From Pseudomonadota bacterium (GTDB lineage Bacteria; Pseudomonadota; Alphaproteobacteria; Sphingomonadales; Govanellaceae), in contig QEVO01000001.1 in assembly GCA_003577275.1 (NCBI GenBank), forward strand, positions 970,688 to 1,034,687: DNA of 64,000 nt, in the 5' to 3' direction. Shown here piece by piece: positions 44,546 to 54,157 of this stretch; position 1 is the first letter of the stretch; every line of letters begins with the position of its first letter. The position numbers and the translations under genes were made by a program. The notes under the pieces are model-generated. The model was not told the origin of the DNA. It saw only the letters and a program-made list of their open reading frames with translations, and made no database searches.

Positions 44546-44932
44546 ATGGGGCAATTACGAACAATGGGATCGGCGGTCTGGCGCTTTTTCAGCGTCCACC
44601 TCGCCGTGCTTGCTCTTGTCGTTCAAGTGATGGCCCCCGCCGGGTTCATGCCCGCAGGCAGCCAGGGTATAGTCCTTTGTTCGGGTAACGGGCCCATGCT
44701 GCTGGTCGTGGGGCCGGATGGGCAGCCGGCGAAGGCGCCCTCCGCTCCGCATAAAGATTCTCCCTGTTCCTTTGCCTTTGCCGGCCAAATGGCCGTAGGA
44801 AAGGCGGTTATGACAGCCGGCTTCATGCCCGCTGCCGTTCCCGTGCAATTGTGGCGCCCGTCGGCAGCGCCATTATCCCTTGATTTATATCTTGCCGCCA
44901 CCCCCCGTGCGCCACCGTCCAACCTTGCGTGA
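44546..44932 (+). CDS. DUF2946-type small envelope protein, copy 2
   Basis: 128 residues from ATG 44546. An N-terminal helix (FFSVHLAVLALVVQVMAPAGFMP), then IVLCSGNGPMLLVVGPDGQP, SPCSFAFAG and a C-terminal hydrophobic part. It is clearly collinear with copy 1 at 41355 (GFMP, V(V/L)C, G.GP, SPC.FAFA), so the two are paralogues flanking the receptor gene. DUF2946 proteins have no established function. An alternative in-frame start is at 44507. Confidence 0.75.
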   Translation: MGQLRTMGSAVWRFFSVHLAVLALVVQVMAPAGFMPAGSQGIVLCSGNGPMLLVVGPDGQPAKAPSAPHKDSPCSFAFAGQMAVGKAVMTAGFMPAAVPVQLWRPSAAPLSLDLYLAATPRAPPSNLA

Positions 44933-45077
44933 TTGGTAACATTTTAGGATACCGGCTCGCTTCAGCATAGACGGGTCCTGCTTGTTCCGGCGATCTCATG
45001 AACATGGGTCCGCCGCATCATCTCAAGGATATGGTTATGTATAAATCTGATGCTATTCGCGCCGGTGCTGATACGGC

Positions 45078-45785
45078 ATGAACGGCGGCGTCACAAGGAG
45101 CGAAAAGCTGAGGCGGACACCGAAATGTGTCCCCAGGCGTCTGCTGGCCGTTTCCTTGTCCCTGGCAATACACGCCGCCATTATCGCCGGTATCCTGACT
45201 TGGCCGGCGTCCCATAGTGCGTCATCAGCCGCCGACATGCCCTTCATAATGGTGACGCTAATGCCGGATCCTGACAAGGAGCCCGAACTCAGGCCGGTGT
45301 CACTACCACCTCTTAGGAAAAAGGCGGCAGAACAGGAACTTCTGACAATCCCTCCTGAAAAGAAAAAACCACCGGAATATCCCTCCCCGGTCCTGGCCTC
45401 GGAAGCGGCGATTGCGGAAATATCGGCCACGGTGCCTGAATCCAGCGCTCCCGCTGACGTTAGTCCAGCCATGCCCGCCCTGACCGCGTCTGAGGCCCAT
45501 GCGGCTGCCCTTGCAGCCGCAAGGAATGAATACGCAAAAAAACTATGGACCCATCTTGCCCACTACAAGCCGCGACGAATACGAGGCAAAGGGACGGTGG
45601 TCGTCGCCTTTATGCTGTCACCCGAAGGGGATCTGTTGTCGGTGGAACTTCAGTCCGACAACGGCAATGATGCCCTCCGTCGGATGGCCATTGCCGCCGT
45701 ACGAAAGGCGCGCCCCTATCCCAAAGTGCCGCCCGTTCTGGGCGATGGTCCATTCCGCTTTGAAATCGCCTTTGATGCCCAGTGA
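45078..45785 (+). CDS. tonB: Energy transducer TonB
   Basis: 235 residues. An N-terminal uncleaved anchor (LLAVSLSLAIHAAIIAGILTW, about 22-42), a Pro/Lys/Glu-rich periplasm-spanning linker (EKKKPPEYPSPV), an Ala-rich helix, and a C-terminal TonB fold (GTVVVAFMLSPEGDLLSVELQS, RMAIAAVRKARPYP). It couples the ExbBD motor to outer-membrane receptors. No exbB/exbD is adjacent, so it must use a motor encoded elsewhere. Its position next to the copper receptor suggests a dedicated partner. Confidence 0.9.
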   Translation: MNGGVTRSEKLRRTPKCVPRRLLAVSLSLAIHAAIIAGILTWPASHSASSAADMPFIMVTLMPDPDKEPELRPVSLPPLRKKAAEQELLTIPPEKKKPPEYPSPVLASEAAIAEISATVPESSAPADVSPAMPALTASEAHAAALAAARNEYAKKLWTHLAHYKPRRIRGKGTVVVAFMLSPEGDLLSVELQSDNGNDALRRMAIAAVRKARPYPKVPPVLGDGPFRFEIAFDAQ

Positions 45786-45866
45786 TGGCAGGGAATATTC
45801 CCAGGTGAGAAAATTGCCTCGTGTTCATCATTGCTAAAGCAACAAGAGGCGAGTATTTGAGCCATC

Positions 45867-46448
45867 ATGTGGACGCGCTTTTGGCAGTTTTTATGGCCGC
45901 GCATGGGGTGGCGCCGTTATGCGACCTACCTGCGCCACCGCCTTGTGCGCATGCCGGGAACTTCCCATACCGTGGCGGTCGGGTTCGCCGCCGGCGCGGC
46001 GATGTCCATGACTCCGTTTATGGGCTTTCATTTTATCTTATCAGCGGCCTTGGCCTGGTTCCTGCGCGGCAATATCCTGGCCTCCGCCGTCGGCACCATC
46101 ATCGGCAATCCGTGGACCTTTCCCGTGATCTGGGTTGTCACCTACGAGATCGGCTGCTGGCTTCTCGGTATCGACGCCCATGCCGTCTCCATCCGGGGAC
46201 ATACCGTGGCCGAGGTGATGCATGACCCGTGGGGCATTCTGTCGCCGGTGCTGCTGCCCATGGTGTTGGGCAGCGTGCCGGCCGGGATTGTGGTATTCTT
46301 TGCCGCCTATTGGCCGGCGGCCAAGATCATTGATCGCTATAAGCGCCAGCGCCTGGAACGCCAGCATCGCCGGGCGCTGGCGATGATGGAGCGGATGGCA
46401 GCGGCCGGCGCTACAACAGAGGAACGGAAAAATGCCGGGCAAGACTGA
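45867..46448 (+). CDS. DUF2062 membrane protein
   Basis: 193 residues. [44 protein letters not shown] and [19 protein letters not shown] are the conserved DUF2062 blocks. Two to three membrane helices ([36 protein letters not shown]) and a basic C-terminal helix ([21 protein letters not shown]) are visible. The function is not established. It overlaps pdxJ by 17 nt and starts the housekeeping run. Confidence 0.88.
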   Translation: MWTRFWQFLWPRMGWRRYATYLRHRLVRMPGTSHTVAVGFAAGAAMSMTPFMGFHFILSAALAWFLRGNILASAVGTIIGNPWTFPVIWVVTYEIGCWLLGIDAHAVSIRGHTVAEVMHDPWGILSPVLLPMVLGSVPAGIVVFFAAYWPAAKIIDRYKRQRLERQHRRALAMMERMAAAGATTEERKNAGQD

Positions 46449-47202
46449 TCGGCGCGCCTTGCGCCTGGGGGTCAATATCGACCATGTGGCGACCATTAGG
46501 AACGCCCGTGGCGGCCATCACCCCGATCCGGTGCGGGCGGCCCACGTGGCGGCGCGTGCCGGGGCTGACGGCATCACCGCCCATCTGCGGGAGGATCGCC
46601 GGCATATCTCCGATCATGATATCGCGCGGCTTAGCCGGGAGATCGATCTGCCCTTGAACCTGGAAATGGCGGCCACCGAGGAGATGCTGGCGGTGGCCTT
46701 GCGCCACCGGCCGCACGCCGCCTGCATCGTCCCGGAAAAGCGCGAGGAACTGACCACTGAAGGCGGCCTCGACGTCATTGGCGGGCGCGACCAATTGGCG
46801 CGCTACATCGCTGCCTTAAAAGAGGCCGGCATCCTGGTCACCCTGTTCATCGATCCCGACGAGGGGCAAATCCGCGCCTCCCATGCCTTAGGAGCCGATC
46901 AGGTGGAACTGCACACCGGCGCTTACTGCGAGGCTCAGGGCGAGGCCCGCGCCCGGGAGTTAGCCCGTCTGGCAGCCGGGGCGGCGCAAGCCCATGCCTT
47001 GGGGTTGGAGGTCCACGCCGGCCATGGCTTGGCCTATGACACGGTGGCCGATATCGCCCGTATCCCCGAAATCGTCGAATTGAATATCGGCCATTTCCTG
47101 GTCGGCGAGGCGATTTTTTGCGGCCTGGAGGCGGCCATTGCCCGGATGCGGGCGCTGATGGATGAGGGGCGGGGCCTTCATTCCCGCGCCCAACTGGGCT
47201 GA
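46432..47202 (+). CDS. pdxJ: Pyridoxine 5'-phosphate synthase
   Basis: 256 residues. [23 protein letters not shown] is the signature N-terminus; [51 protein letters not shown] and HAGHGLAYD follow. It condenses DXP with 3-amino-2-oxopropyl phosphate to form pyridoxine 5'-phosphate. acpS follows 3 bp downstream, the usual order. Confidence 0.96.
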   Translation: MPGKTDRRALRLGVNIDHVATIRNARGGHHPDPVRAAHVAARAGADGITAHLREDRRHISDHDIARLSREIDLPLNLEMAATEEMLAVALRHRPHAACIVPEKREELTTEGGLDVIGGRDQLARYIAALKEAGILVTLFIDPDEGQIRASHALGADQVELHTGAYCEAQGEARARELARLAAGAAQAHALGLEVHAGHGLAYDTVADIARIPEIVELNIGHFLVGEAIFCGLEAAIARMRALMDEGRGLHSRAQLG

Positions 47203-47205
47203 GCG

Positions 47206-47628
47206 ATGCTGGTCATCGGGCTTGGCAACGACATTATTGATATCCGCCGCATCGAGCAGTCGTTGGAACGCTACGGCCAGCGCTTCATCGACCGGGTGTT
47301 TACCCAGATCGAGGTCGAGCGCTCGGAACGAAGGGCCGGCCGCGCTGCCTCCTATGCCAAACGCTTTGCCGCCAAGGAAGCCTGCGCCAAGGCTTTGGGC
47401 ACCGGCTTTCGCCGCGGCGTGTTCTGGCGTGACATGGGGGTGATCAACCTGCCCACCGGCCGACCGACCCTGGCGCTGACCGGCGGCGCGCTCATCCGCT
47501 TGCGGGAAATCACCCCACCGAGCTTCGCGCCGCGCATCGATCTGACCATCACCGACGATTACCCTTGGGCGCAAGCCATCGTGTTGATTACCGCCATCCC
47601 CCCCGAACACGCGGCGTTACAGGCTTGA
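47206..47628 (+). CDS. acpS: Holo-[acyl-carrier-protein] synthase
   Basis: 140 residues. [30 protein letters not shown] has the Mg-binding Asp, and [18 protein letters not shown] the conserved KEA motif. It transfers 4'-phosphopantetheine from CoA to acyl carrier protein. It sits between pdxJ and lepB, as in most alphaproteobacteria. Confidence 0.95.
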   Translation: MLVIGLGNDIIDIRRIEQSLERYGQRFIDRVFTQIEVERSERRAGRAASYAKRFAAKEACAKALGTGFRRGVFWRDMGVINLPTGRPTLALTGGALIRLREITPPSFAPRIDLTITDDYPWAQAIVLITAIPPEHAALQA

Positions 47629-47677
47629 CACCACGCCGGCAACTCGGCTTGATGGCGGCCGCAAGTCAAGGATTGAC

Positions 47678-48436
47678 ATGGAAGACATCATGGACGACCA
47701 GAAAAACGGCTCTCTCGGCGAGACCATCCGCACCATTGCCGTGGCGGTGCTGATCGCCGTGGTGTTCCGGAGTTTCGCCTTTCAGCCGTTCAATATTCCC
47801 TCCGAATCCATGGTGCCGACGCTCCTGGTGGGCGATTACCTGTTCGTCTCCAAGTACGCCTACGGCTACAGCCGGCATTCGCTGCCGTTCAGCCCGCCGG
47901 TGATGCATGGCCGCATTTTCGAGAAGCCGGTCGAGCGCGGCGACGTGGCGGTCTTCAAGCTGCCGCGCGACGGCCGCACCGATTACATCAAGCGCATCAT
48001 CGGCCTGCCGGGCGACAAGATTCAAATGATCGACAGCGTCCTCTACATCAACGGAAAGGCGGTAAAGCGCGAGCGCGTCGATGACTATGAAAACGGCGAT
48101 CCCAATGTCTCCGTTCGCCGCGCCGCGCAATACAAGGAAACGCTGCCCAATGGCGTGTCTTACATGACCCTCGACCTTTACGGCGCCACCGATGCCGATG
48201 ATACGCCGGTGTTCGAGGTGCCCGCGGGCTATTACTTCGCCATGGGCGACAATCGCGACAATTCCGCCGACAGCCGCCTGCCGATGTCGCGCGGCGTCGG
48301 CCTGGTGCCGGCGGAAAATCTCGTCGGCCGGGCCGAGATCATCACCTTTTCCACCGACGGCAACGCCCGTCTGTGGGAGGTCTGGAAGTGGTTTGGCGCC
48401 ATGCGCTTCAGCCGCTTCTTCACGTCGATTTCTTAA
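47678..48436 (+). CDS. lepB: Signal peptidase I
   Basis: 252 residues. One N-terminal membrane helix (IAVAVLIAVVFRSFAFQPF) is followed by the catalytic Ser44 in IPSESMVPTL and the general-base Lys105 in DYIKRIIGLPGD. The later conserved box GDNRDNSADSR is present. It cleaves signal peptides of exported proteins in the inner membrane. AAGGA 5 nt upstream supports ATG 47678. rnc follows 4 bp later. Confidence 0.95.
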   Translation: MEDIMDDQKNGSLGETIRTIAVAVLIAVVFRSFAFQPFNIPSESMVPTLLVGDYLFVSKYAYGYSRHSLPFSPPVMHGRIFEKPVERGDVAVFKLPRDGRTDYIKRIIGLPGDKIQMIDSVLYINGKAVKRERVDDYENGDPNVSVRRAAQYKETLPNGVSYMTLDLYGATDADDTPVFEVPAGYYFAMGDNRDNSADSRLPMSRGVGLVPAENLVGRAEIITFSTDGNARLWEVWKWFGAMRFSRFFTSIS

Positions 48437-48440
48437 ACCC

Positions 48441-49121
48441 ATGACGGACAGCGACCTTTCCCCGCTTTACGATAGCCTCGGCTACCGATTCCAATCGTCC
48501 GCCCTGCTGCGCCAAGCGCTCAGCCACGCCAGCCTGGCTGGCGACGTTAACTACGAACGGCTGGAATTTCTTGGCGATCGGGTGCTGGGTCTGGTGGTGG
48601 CGGAATGGCTCCTGGAGCGCTACCCGAAACTGAAGGAAGGACCGCTTGCCCAGCGTCTGGCCGCCCTGGTCAAGCGCGAAACCCTGGCCGAGGCGGCCAA
48701 GGACTTGGACCTCGCTCGCTATGTCCTGATGTCGCGGGGCGCCGAGGACGAGGGTGGGCGGACAAAGCCGGCCATTCTCGCCGACTGTTGCGAGGCGGTG
48801 ATCGGGGCGATCTACCTGGATGGCGGCCTGGAGGCGGCGCGGGGCCTTATTCGCCGCGCCTGGGCGCGTTTTTTTGATGGGTTGGGCGAGGCGGCGCGGC
48901 ACGCCAAGACCGACCTGCAGGAATGGGCGCAGGGGCGGGGGCTGCCGGCGCCCACCTATCGCGAGGTCGAGCGCAGCGGTCCCGATCATGCGCCGCAATT
49001 CGTCGTCGCCGTTGATGTGGAAGGATTTGAGCCGGTGACCGGCGAAGGCAGCTCCAAGCGGACGGCGGAGGTTGCCGCTGCCGAGGCGATGTATAAAAAG
49101 GTGACCGGCGATGGCCGCTGA
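48441..49121 (+). CDS. rnc: Ribonuclease III
   Basis: 226 residues. NYERLEFLGDRVLGLV is the RNase III signature with catalytic acidic residues (Glu42, Asp46), and ILADCCEAVIGAIYLDGG contains the second pair. A C-terminal dsRNA-binding domain follows (DLQEWAQGRGLPAPTYREVERSG). It processes double-stranded RNA such as rRNA precursors. Start 48441 lies just after lepB; an upstream in-frame frame inside lepB has no homologous sequence. It overlaps era by 11 nt. Confidence 0.95.
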   Translation: MTDSDLSPLYDSLGYRFQSSALLRQALSHASLAGDVNYERLEFLGDRVLGLVVAEWLLERYPKLKEGPLAQRLAALVKRETLAEAAKDLDLARYVLMSRGAEDEGGRTKPAILADCCEAVIGAIYLDGGLEAARGLIRRAWARFFDGLGEAARHAKTDLQEWAQGRGLPAPTYREVERSGPDHAPQFVVAVDVEGFEPVTGEGSSKRTAEVAAAEAMYKKVTGDGR

Positions 49122-50016
49122 CGATAAGACACGCTGCGGCTTCATCGCCATCGTCGGCGCGCCCAATGCCGGCAAATCGACGCTGATCAATCAGTTGGTG
49201 GGGGCCAAGATCGCCATCGTCAGCCGCAAGGTGCAGACCACCCGCACCCGCACGCTGGGCATCGTCATGGCCGGGCAGTCGCAATTGGTGTTCGTCGATA
49301 CGCCGGGCATCTTCCGGCCGCGCCGGCGGCTCGACCGCGCCATGGTGGCGGCCGCCTGGGCCGGGGCGGAAGAAGCTGACCTCATCGTCCTGGTGGTCGA
49401 TGCCGAGCGCAAGGGCGCGGATGAGACCCAGGACATCATCGCCCGTCTCAAGAGCGCCGGACGACAGGCGATCTTGGCCCTCAACAAGATCGACGCGGTG
49501 AAGCGGGAATCTCTTCTCAAGCTCGCGGCTGATCTTAATGCCGCGGGCATTTTTACCGATATCTTCATGATCTCGGCCTTGACCGGCGACGGGGTGGCCG
49601 ACTTGAAGGCGCATCTGTCCGTAGCGGTGCCGGAAGGCCCCTGGCTTTATCCGCCGGACCAACTGGCGGATATTTCCGAGCGTCTCCTGGCGGCGGAAGT
49701 GACGCGGGAGAAAATGTACGACCAATTGCACGAGGAACTGCCCTACGCCTCCACCGTCGAAACCGAGGCGTGGGAAGAGCAGAAAGACGGCAGCGTGCGC
49801 ATTTCGCAGGTGATTTTTGTGGAGCGCGACGGCCAGAAGGCCATTGTCATCGGCAAGAAGGGCCAGCGCCTGAAGGCCATCGGCCAGGCGGCGCGTGAGG
49901 AGCTGGAAACGATGCTCGGCCGCCGCGTGCACCTCTTTCTGTTCGTCAAGGTGCGCGAGGGCTGGGGCGAGGATCGCGAGCGCTACCGCGCCCTCGGTCT
50001 CGACTATGTGGACTGA
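49111..50016 (+). CDS. era: GTPase Era
   Basis: 301 residues. G1 GAPNAGKST, G2/switch (KVQTTRTRTLG), G3 DTPG, G4 NKID, G5 SALTGDG; a C-terminal KH domain (FVERDGQKAIVIGKKGQRLKAIG) binds 16S rRNA. It acts in 30S assembly. Translation is coupled to rnc by an 11-nt overlap. Confidence 0.97.
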   Translation: MAADDKTRCGFIAIVGAPNAGKSTLINQLVGAKIAIVSRKVQTTRTRTLGIVMAGQSQLVFVDTPGIFRPRRRLDRAMVAAAWAGAEEADLIVLVVDAERKGADETQDIIARLKSAGRQAILALNKIDAVKRESLLKLAADLNAAGIFTDIFMISALTGDGVADLKAHLSVAVPEGPWLYPPDQLADISERLLAAEVTREKMYDQLHEELPYASTVETEAWEEQKDGSVRISQVIFVERDGQKAIVIGKKGQRLKAIGQAAREELETMLGRRVHLFLFVKVREGWGEDRERYRALGLDYVD

Positions 50017-50043
50017 CGGAGCGGCAGGCCCCACAATCACACC

Positions 50044-50805
50044 ATGGAATGGCGAGACACCGGGATCGTCTTGGGGCTGCGGCGGCATGGCGAGCATGAC
50101 GCGCTCTTGGAGATTTTGTGCGAAGGACGCGGCCGCGTCCTGGGTATCGTCAAGGGCGGTTACTCCCGCCGTCAGCGCGGCAACCTGCAGCCAGGTAATC
50201 TGCTGTCCGTGACGTGGCGGGCGCGGCTGGAAACCCAGATGGGAGTGTTGACCACCGAGATTGCCCGCGTCCACGGGTTGGCGCTCTGCCATGATGTCTT
50301 AAGGCTGGAAGCGCTCACCGCGCTCATTGCCATGGCCAGCGCCACGCTGCCGGAGCGCGAGCCGCATCCGGCGGCATTTAGCGGTCTCCTGGCGGTGATC
50401 GACCTCTTGGACGCCTCTGGCGATGAGCCGGCGGCCTGGCCGCGGTGGGCGGGGGCGGTGGCGCAGTGGGAGGCGGCGCTGCTCGCCGATCTCGGCTATG
50501 GCCTTGATTTGACCGCCTGCGCGGCGACCGGCGGGGTTGATGATCTTATCTATGTGTCGCCGAAATCGGGCCGGGCGGTGAGCGCCGCCGCCGGCCGGGC
50601 CTATCACGATAAGTTATTGCCATTGCCGGCGTTTTTGCGGGAAGGCGGTTCCGCCGTCTCGATGGGAGAGGCGGCGGCGGGGCTGACGCTCACCAGCTTT
50701 TTTCTTGAACGCCACGTTCTTGGCCCCCATGGCGCGACGCTCCCGCCTGCCCGCCTGCGTTTTGCCGAGCGGGTTGCGTCCGCCGCCCGGCCGGGGGTAG
50801 AGTGA
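50044..50805 (+). CDS. recO: DNA repair protein RecO
   Basis: 253 residues. WRDTGIVLGLRRHGEHDALLEILCEGRGRVLGIVKGG is the OB-fold start; a helical and zinc-finger-like region follows (Cys at DLTACAATGG; later Cys reduced). It acts in RecFOR loading of RecA. It follows era as in most alphaproteobacteria. Confidence 0.93.
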   Translation: MEWRDTGIVLGLRRHGEHDALLEILCEGRGRVLGIVKGGYSRRQRGNLQPGNLLSVTWRARLETQMGVLTTEIARVHGLALCHDVLRLEALTALIAMASATLPEREPHPAAFSGLLAVIDLLDASGDEPAAWPRWAGAVAQWEAALLADLGYGLDLTACAATGGVDDLIYVSPKSGRAVSAAAGRAYHDKLLPLPAFLREGGSAVSMGEAAAGLTLTSFFLERHVLGPHGATLPPARLRFAERVASAARPGVE

Positions 50806-50835
50806 CGCCCGCGTTTTAAGAGGGTAGGAAATCGA

Positions 50836-50931
50836 CCCCCTCACCCTACCCCTCTCCCCCTAGGAGGGGGAGAGGGATGCGAAGACTTAGCGAGGTCGTG
50901 GACCGAGCTTAGTCGGAGCTGGGTGAGGGGG
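50836..50931. repeat. Palindromic intergenic repeat (CCCCCTCACCC ... GGGTGAGGGGG)
   Basis: Outer arms at 50836-50846 and 50921-50931. A perfect inner 12-bp hairpin CCCTCTCCCCCT (50850-50861) / AGGGGGAGAGGG (50865-50876) lies inside. Elements of this sequence type recur in many alpha- and betaproteobacterial genomes. It lies between recO and parC. Confidence 0.85.
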
Positions 50932-50977
50932 TATTCTCTACCATTTCCTTTAACCTCAACTCTCCAGATTTTTGCCC

Positions 50978-53194
50978 ATGATCAAAGCCGCCGAACAGAT
51001 CCGCGACGCCGAACTATCCGAGGCGTTGAGCGAGCGTTACCTGTCCTATGCCCTGTCCACCATCATGTCGCGCTCGCTGCCCGACGTGCGGGATGGCTTA
51101 AAGCCGGTGCATCGCCGGCTGCTTTTCGCCATGCGGCAGTTGAAGCTTGACCCGGCCACCGGCTTTAAGAAGTGCGCCCGGGTGGTGGGCGACGTCATCG
51201 GCAAATACCATCCCCACGGCGATCAGTCGGTCTATGACGCGCTGGTGCGTCTGGCGCAGGATTTTGCCGTTCGCTATCCCCTGGTGGACGGTCAGGGCAA
51301 CTTCGGCAACATCGACGGCGATAACGCGGCGGCCATGCGCTATACCGAGGCGCGGCTGACCGAGGTCGCCATGGCGCTTCTTGATGGCATCGACGAGGAC
51401 GCGGTGGATTTCCACCCCACCTACGACGGCGAGGACAGCGAACCCGACGTGCTGCCCGCCGCCTTCCCGAACTTGCTGGCCAATGGCGCTGCCGGCATCG
51501 CCGTCGGCATGGCCACCAGCGTGCCGCCGCACAATGTCTCCGAGCTGTGCGACGGACTCCAATATCTTATCCGTCACCCCAACGCCACCACGGCGCAGCT
51601 CCTCAACCGCATTCCGGGCCCCGACTTTCCCACCGGCGGCACCATCGTCGAGGCCAAAGAGTCCATTGAGCAGGCCTATGAAACCGGTCGCGGATCGTTT
51701 CGGCTGCGGGCGCGTTGGCAGGTGGAGGACACCGGCCGCGGCCAGTATCAGATCGTGGTCACGGAAATTCCCTACCAGGTGCAAAAGTCGAAGCTGATTG
51801 AGAAGATCGCCGACCTGATTTCCGATAAGAAGCTGCCGATCCTTCAGGACGTGCGCGACGAGTCGACGGATGAAGTGCGCCTGGTGCTGGAGCCCCGCGC
51901 CCGCACGGTGGAAGCCAACGTGCTGATGGAAAGCTTGTTCAAGCTCACCGAGCTTGAGGTGCGCGTGCCCTTGAACCTCAACGTTCTCGACAAGAACCGA
52001 ACGCCCCGGGTGATGTCCTTGAAGGAAGCCTTGCAGGCCTTTCTTGATCACCGGCTGGAAGTGCTGCTGCGCCGCTCTCGCCATCGCCTGGGCAAGATCG
52101 AGCATCGGCTGGAGGTGCTCGAGGGTTATCTCATCGCCTATCTCAATCTTGACGAGGTGATCCGCATCATCCGCGAGGAGGACGAGCCGAAGCCCGCCCT
52201 GATGAAGCGCTTCAAGCTCTCCGACGTGCAGGCCGAGGCGATCCTCAACATGCGATTGCGCTCGTTGCGCCGGTTGGAGGAGATGGAGATCAAGGGCGAG
52301 CACAAGACGCTGTCGGCGGAAAAGAAGGAACTGAAGGCGCTGCTTGCCGATGAAACCTTGCAATGGAAGCGCATTGCCGAGGAGATCGCGGCGATCAAGG
52401 AAAAATTCGGCGCCAAGACCGCGCTTGGCCGGCGGCGCAGCGATTTTGCCGAGGCGCCGATGGTCGATGTGGTGCCTTTAGAGGCGATGATCGAACGCGA
52501 ACCCATTACCGTCATCTGTTCGGAAAAAGGCTGGATTCGCGCCATGAAGGGCCATCAGGCGCAAAGCGAGGAGATCAAATACAAGGAAGGTGACCAGGCC
52601 AAGTTCTGGCTCCATGCCCAGACCACCGACAAAATCCTGCTCTTTGCCTCCAACGGCCGCTTTTATACCTTAAGCGGCGACAAGCTGCCGGGCGGGCGCG
52701 GCCATGGCGAGCCGGTGCGCCTCATGATCGATCTTGGCAATGACGAGGAGATCGTCGCCCTCTTTCTCTACCGGCCGGGCAGCCGGCTGCTGGTCGTCTC
52801 GGAGGACGGCAAAGGGTTTGTGGTCGAGGCCGACAAGGCGGTGGCGCAGACCCGGGCCGGCAAGCAGGTGATGAATACCGAACCCAAGGCGCGGGCCAAG
52901 CTTTGCGTGCCGGCGGACGGCGACCATGTGGCCATTGTTGGCCAGAATCGCAAGCTCCTGGTCTTTCCCTTGGCCGAGTTGCCGGAGATGACCCGTGGGC
53001 GGGGCGTGCTCTTGCAGCGCTACCGCGACGGCGGCGTCAGCGACGCCAAGGTGTTCCGCAAGAACGAAGGGTTGACATGGAAGATCGGGGATCGGCAGCG
53101 CACGGAGACGGATCTGGCGGATTGGATTGGCTCGCGCGGTAATGCCGGGCGGCTGCCGCCAGCCGGTTTCCCGCGCAGCAACCGCTTCGACTAG
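50978..53194 (+). CDS. parC: DNA topoisomerase IV subunit A
   Basis: 738 residues from ATG 50978 (a TTG two codons earlier is possible). [57 protein letters not shown] and [17 protein letters not shown] lead to the catalytic Tyr in [11 protein letters not shown]. The C-terminal blade repeats are shorter than GyrA (GYRA-type GQGG box replaced), so ParC rather than GyrA is preferred; the recO neighbour also fits. It decatenates chromosomes with ParE, encoded elsewhere. Confidence 0.92.
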   Translation: MIKAAEQIRDAELSEALSERYLSYALSTIMSRSLPDVRDGLKPVHRRLLFAMRQLKLDPATGFKKCARVVGDVIGKYHPHGDQSVYDALVRLAQDFAVRYPLVDGQGNFGNIDGDNAAAMRYTEARLTEVAMALLDGIDEDAVDFHPTYDGEDSEPDVLPAAFPNLLANGAAGIAVGMATSVPPHNVSELCDGLQYLIRHPNATTAQLLNRIPGPDFPTGGTIVEAKESIEQAYETGRGSFRLRARWQVEDTGRGQYQIVVTEIPYQVQKSKLIEKIADLISDKKLPILQDVRDESTDEVRLVLEPRARTVEANVLMESLFKLTELEVRVPLNLNVLDKNRTPRVMSLKEALQAFLDHRLEVLLRRSRHRLGKIEHRLEVLEGYLIAYLNLDEVIRIIREEDEPKPALMKRFKLSDVQAEAILNMRLRSLRRLEEMEIKGEHKTLSAEKKELKALLADETLQWKRIAEEIAAIKEKFGAKTALGRRRSDFAEAPMVDVVPLEAMIEREPITVICSEKGWIRAMKGHQAQSEEIKYKEGDQAKFWLHAQTTDKILLFASNGRFYTLSGDKLPGGRGHGEPVRLMIDLGNDEEIVALFLYRPGSRLLVVSEDGKGFVVEADKAVAQTRAGKQVMNTEPKARAKLCVPADGDHVAIVGQNRKLLVFPLAELPEMTRGRGVLLQRYRDGGVSDAKVFRKNEGLTWKIGDRQRTETDLADWIGSRGNAGRLPPAGFPRSNRFD

Positions 53195-53213
53195 GTAAAT
53201 AGGCCCTAACCCC

Positions 53214-53402
53214 TTACGCCACGGAGCGGGCGGCGCGGATCAGCTCTTCCGCCCGGTTAAGGCAGACTTTCTGGTCTCCAGCCGCGCTGGCTTTCGGCGT
53301 CGACCGGCCGATGGGGCGGCCGAGCACCACCGGCGGCGCGTCGAAGATATCGATCTCCGTCGCTTCAGCGGCTGTGGGCTTTCTTTTGAGCCAAGTAAAC
53401 AT
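53214..53402 (-). CDS. Small hypothetical protein
   Basis: 62 residues from ATG 53402, preceded by GAGGAA at good spacing. The sequence is FTWLKRKPTAAEATEIDIFDAPP, then VVLGRPIGRSTPKA and CLNRAEELIRAARSVA. No domain is recognised. A perfect CRP-type palindrome about 105 bp upstream supports its being a real, regulated gene. A longer frame to 53450 lacks a better ribosome site. Confidence 0.5.
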   Translation of the reverse strand: MFTWLKRKPTAAEATEIDIFDAPPVVLGRPIGRSTPKASAAGDQKVCLNRAEELIRAARSVA

Positions 53403-53505
53403 GGACGACGTTTCCTCAAACTTTTTTTTGCCGCTTAACTTTCGCGACATTTTATTACCATTTCATTAAACTTTGGCAATTTTAAGGACGTTTACCACAA
53501 GATGT

Positions 53506-53521
53506 TGTGATCTAGATCACA
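53506..53521. promoter_or_regulatory. Perfect CRP/FNR-type palindrome TGTGATCTAGATCACA
   Basis: A 16-bp perfect dyad with the classic TGTGA-N6-TCACA layout. It lies between the terminator of the DUF6491-like gene and the small ORF at 53214-53402, so a role on the small ORF is most likely. Confidence 0.7.
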
Positions 53522-53528
53522 TTTTACG

Positions 53529-53567
53529 AAAAAAAATCGCGCCGGGATCAATGCAAACCCGGCGCGA
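53529..53567 (-). terminator. Rho-independent terminator of the DUF6491-like gene
   Basis: TCGCGCCGGG (53537-53546) and CCCGGCGCGA (53558-53567) form a perfect 10-bp stem; the complement of A8 (53529-53536) gives a T8 tail on the minus strand. It ends transcription from the gene at 53611-54000. Confidence 0.93.
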
Positions 53568-53610
53568 CGGCGAATTAACCTTAACTCGAAGGTCAGGCTC
53601 TTCTGTTCGT

Positions 53611-54000
53611 TCAGTCTTTAACCTTGTCGTCCTTCTTGGGCTCTGGCGTATAGAGCTGGAACGGGCCCAAGGGGCAGGCATTGCCGCGCCGGATGACGGT
53701 GATGAAGTCGACATTGCCGCAGATCTGCGGAATGCTGGTCGAATAGGCAAAGCCGCGTTCGAACTTCAGGCCATGGCAGCGGTAGGGGAACTTGCTGACA
53801 TAGGTCTTCCCCCCCTTCATGTGAAAGAGCAGGGTGTAATCATCGACCACCTCGGTGCGGTCGATCTGATAGAGCTGGAGACAGGCTGGGGCCGTCTCAT
53901 CCGGGTTGTTGGCCGGGGCGGCTTTTTCATCGGCCAAGGCCGCCGTCGCTGCCCCGACCGCCACGGCGGCGAACGCCGCCAAGGTAAGGCGAATAGACAT
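53611..54000 (-). CDS. Periplasmic DUF6491-like protein
   Basis: 129 residues from ATG 54000, with GAGGAG upstream. Signal peptide LTLAAFAAVAVGAATAALA. The mature part has ACLQLYQIDRTEVVDDYTLLFHMKGGKTYVSKFPYRCHGL and ICGNVDFITVIRRGNACPLGPF; the four Cys likely form two disulfides. The pattern resembles DUF6491, of unknown function. It is monocistronic, ending in a strong terminator and divergent from the first receiver gene. Confidence 0.75.
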   Translation of the reverse strand: MSIRLTLAAFAAVAVGAATAALADEKAAPANNPDETAPACLQLYQIDRTEVVDDYTLLFHMKGGKTYVSKFPYRCHGLKFERGFAYSTSIPQICGNVDFITVIRRGNACPLGPFQLYTPEPKKDDKVKD

Positions 54001-54157
54001 GGGGGTCACTCCTCGTTGGCTTCTATGACGGAAGCTATCATAAACCTGCCTTGCCGAATATGTACGATTGCTGAATAAGGGCGGTCGGCATTTACCGTGT
54101 ATAAACCGATAGTTGAGAAGGTAGCCGCCGGTCCTTTTAGAAACTTGGCGTTTTCCC

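Noticed and set aside
50836..50931. Terminator for recO
   Set aside because: It has strong stems but no T-run and matches a widespread palindromic repeat, so I list it as a repeat.
51098..52363. 421-codon minus-strand frame inside parC
   Set aside because: It is fully antisense to the well-supported parC gene and arises from GC-rich third positions. Similar antisense frames at 11435, 22867 and 48847 were rejected for the same reason.
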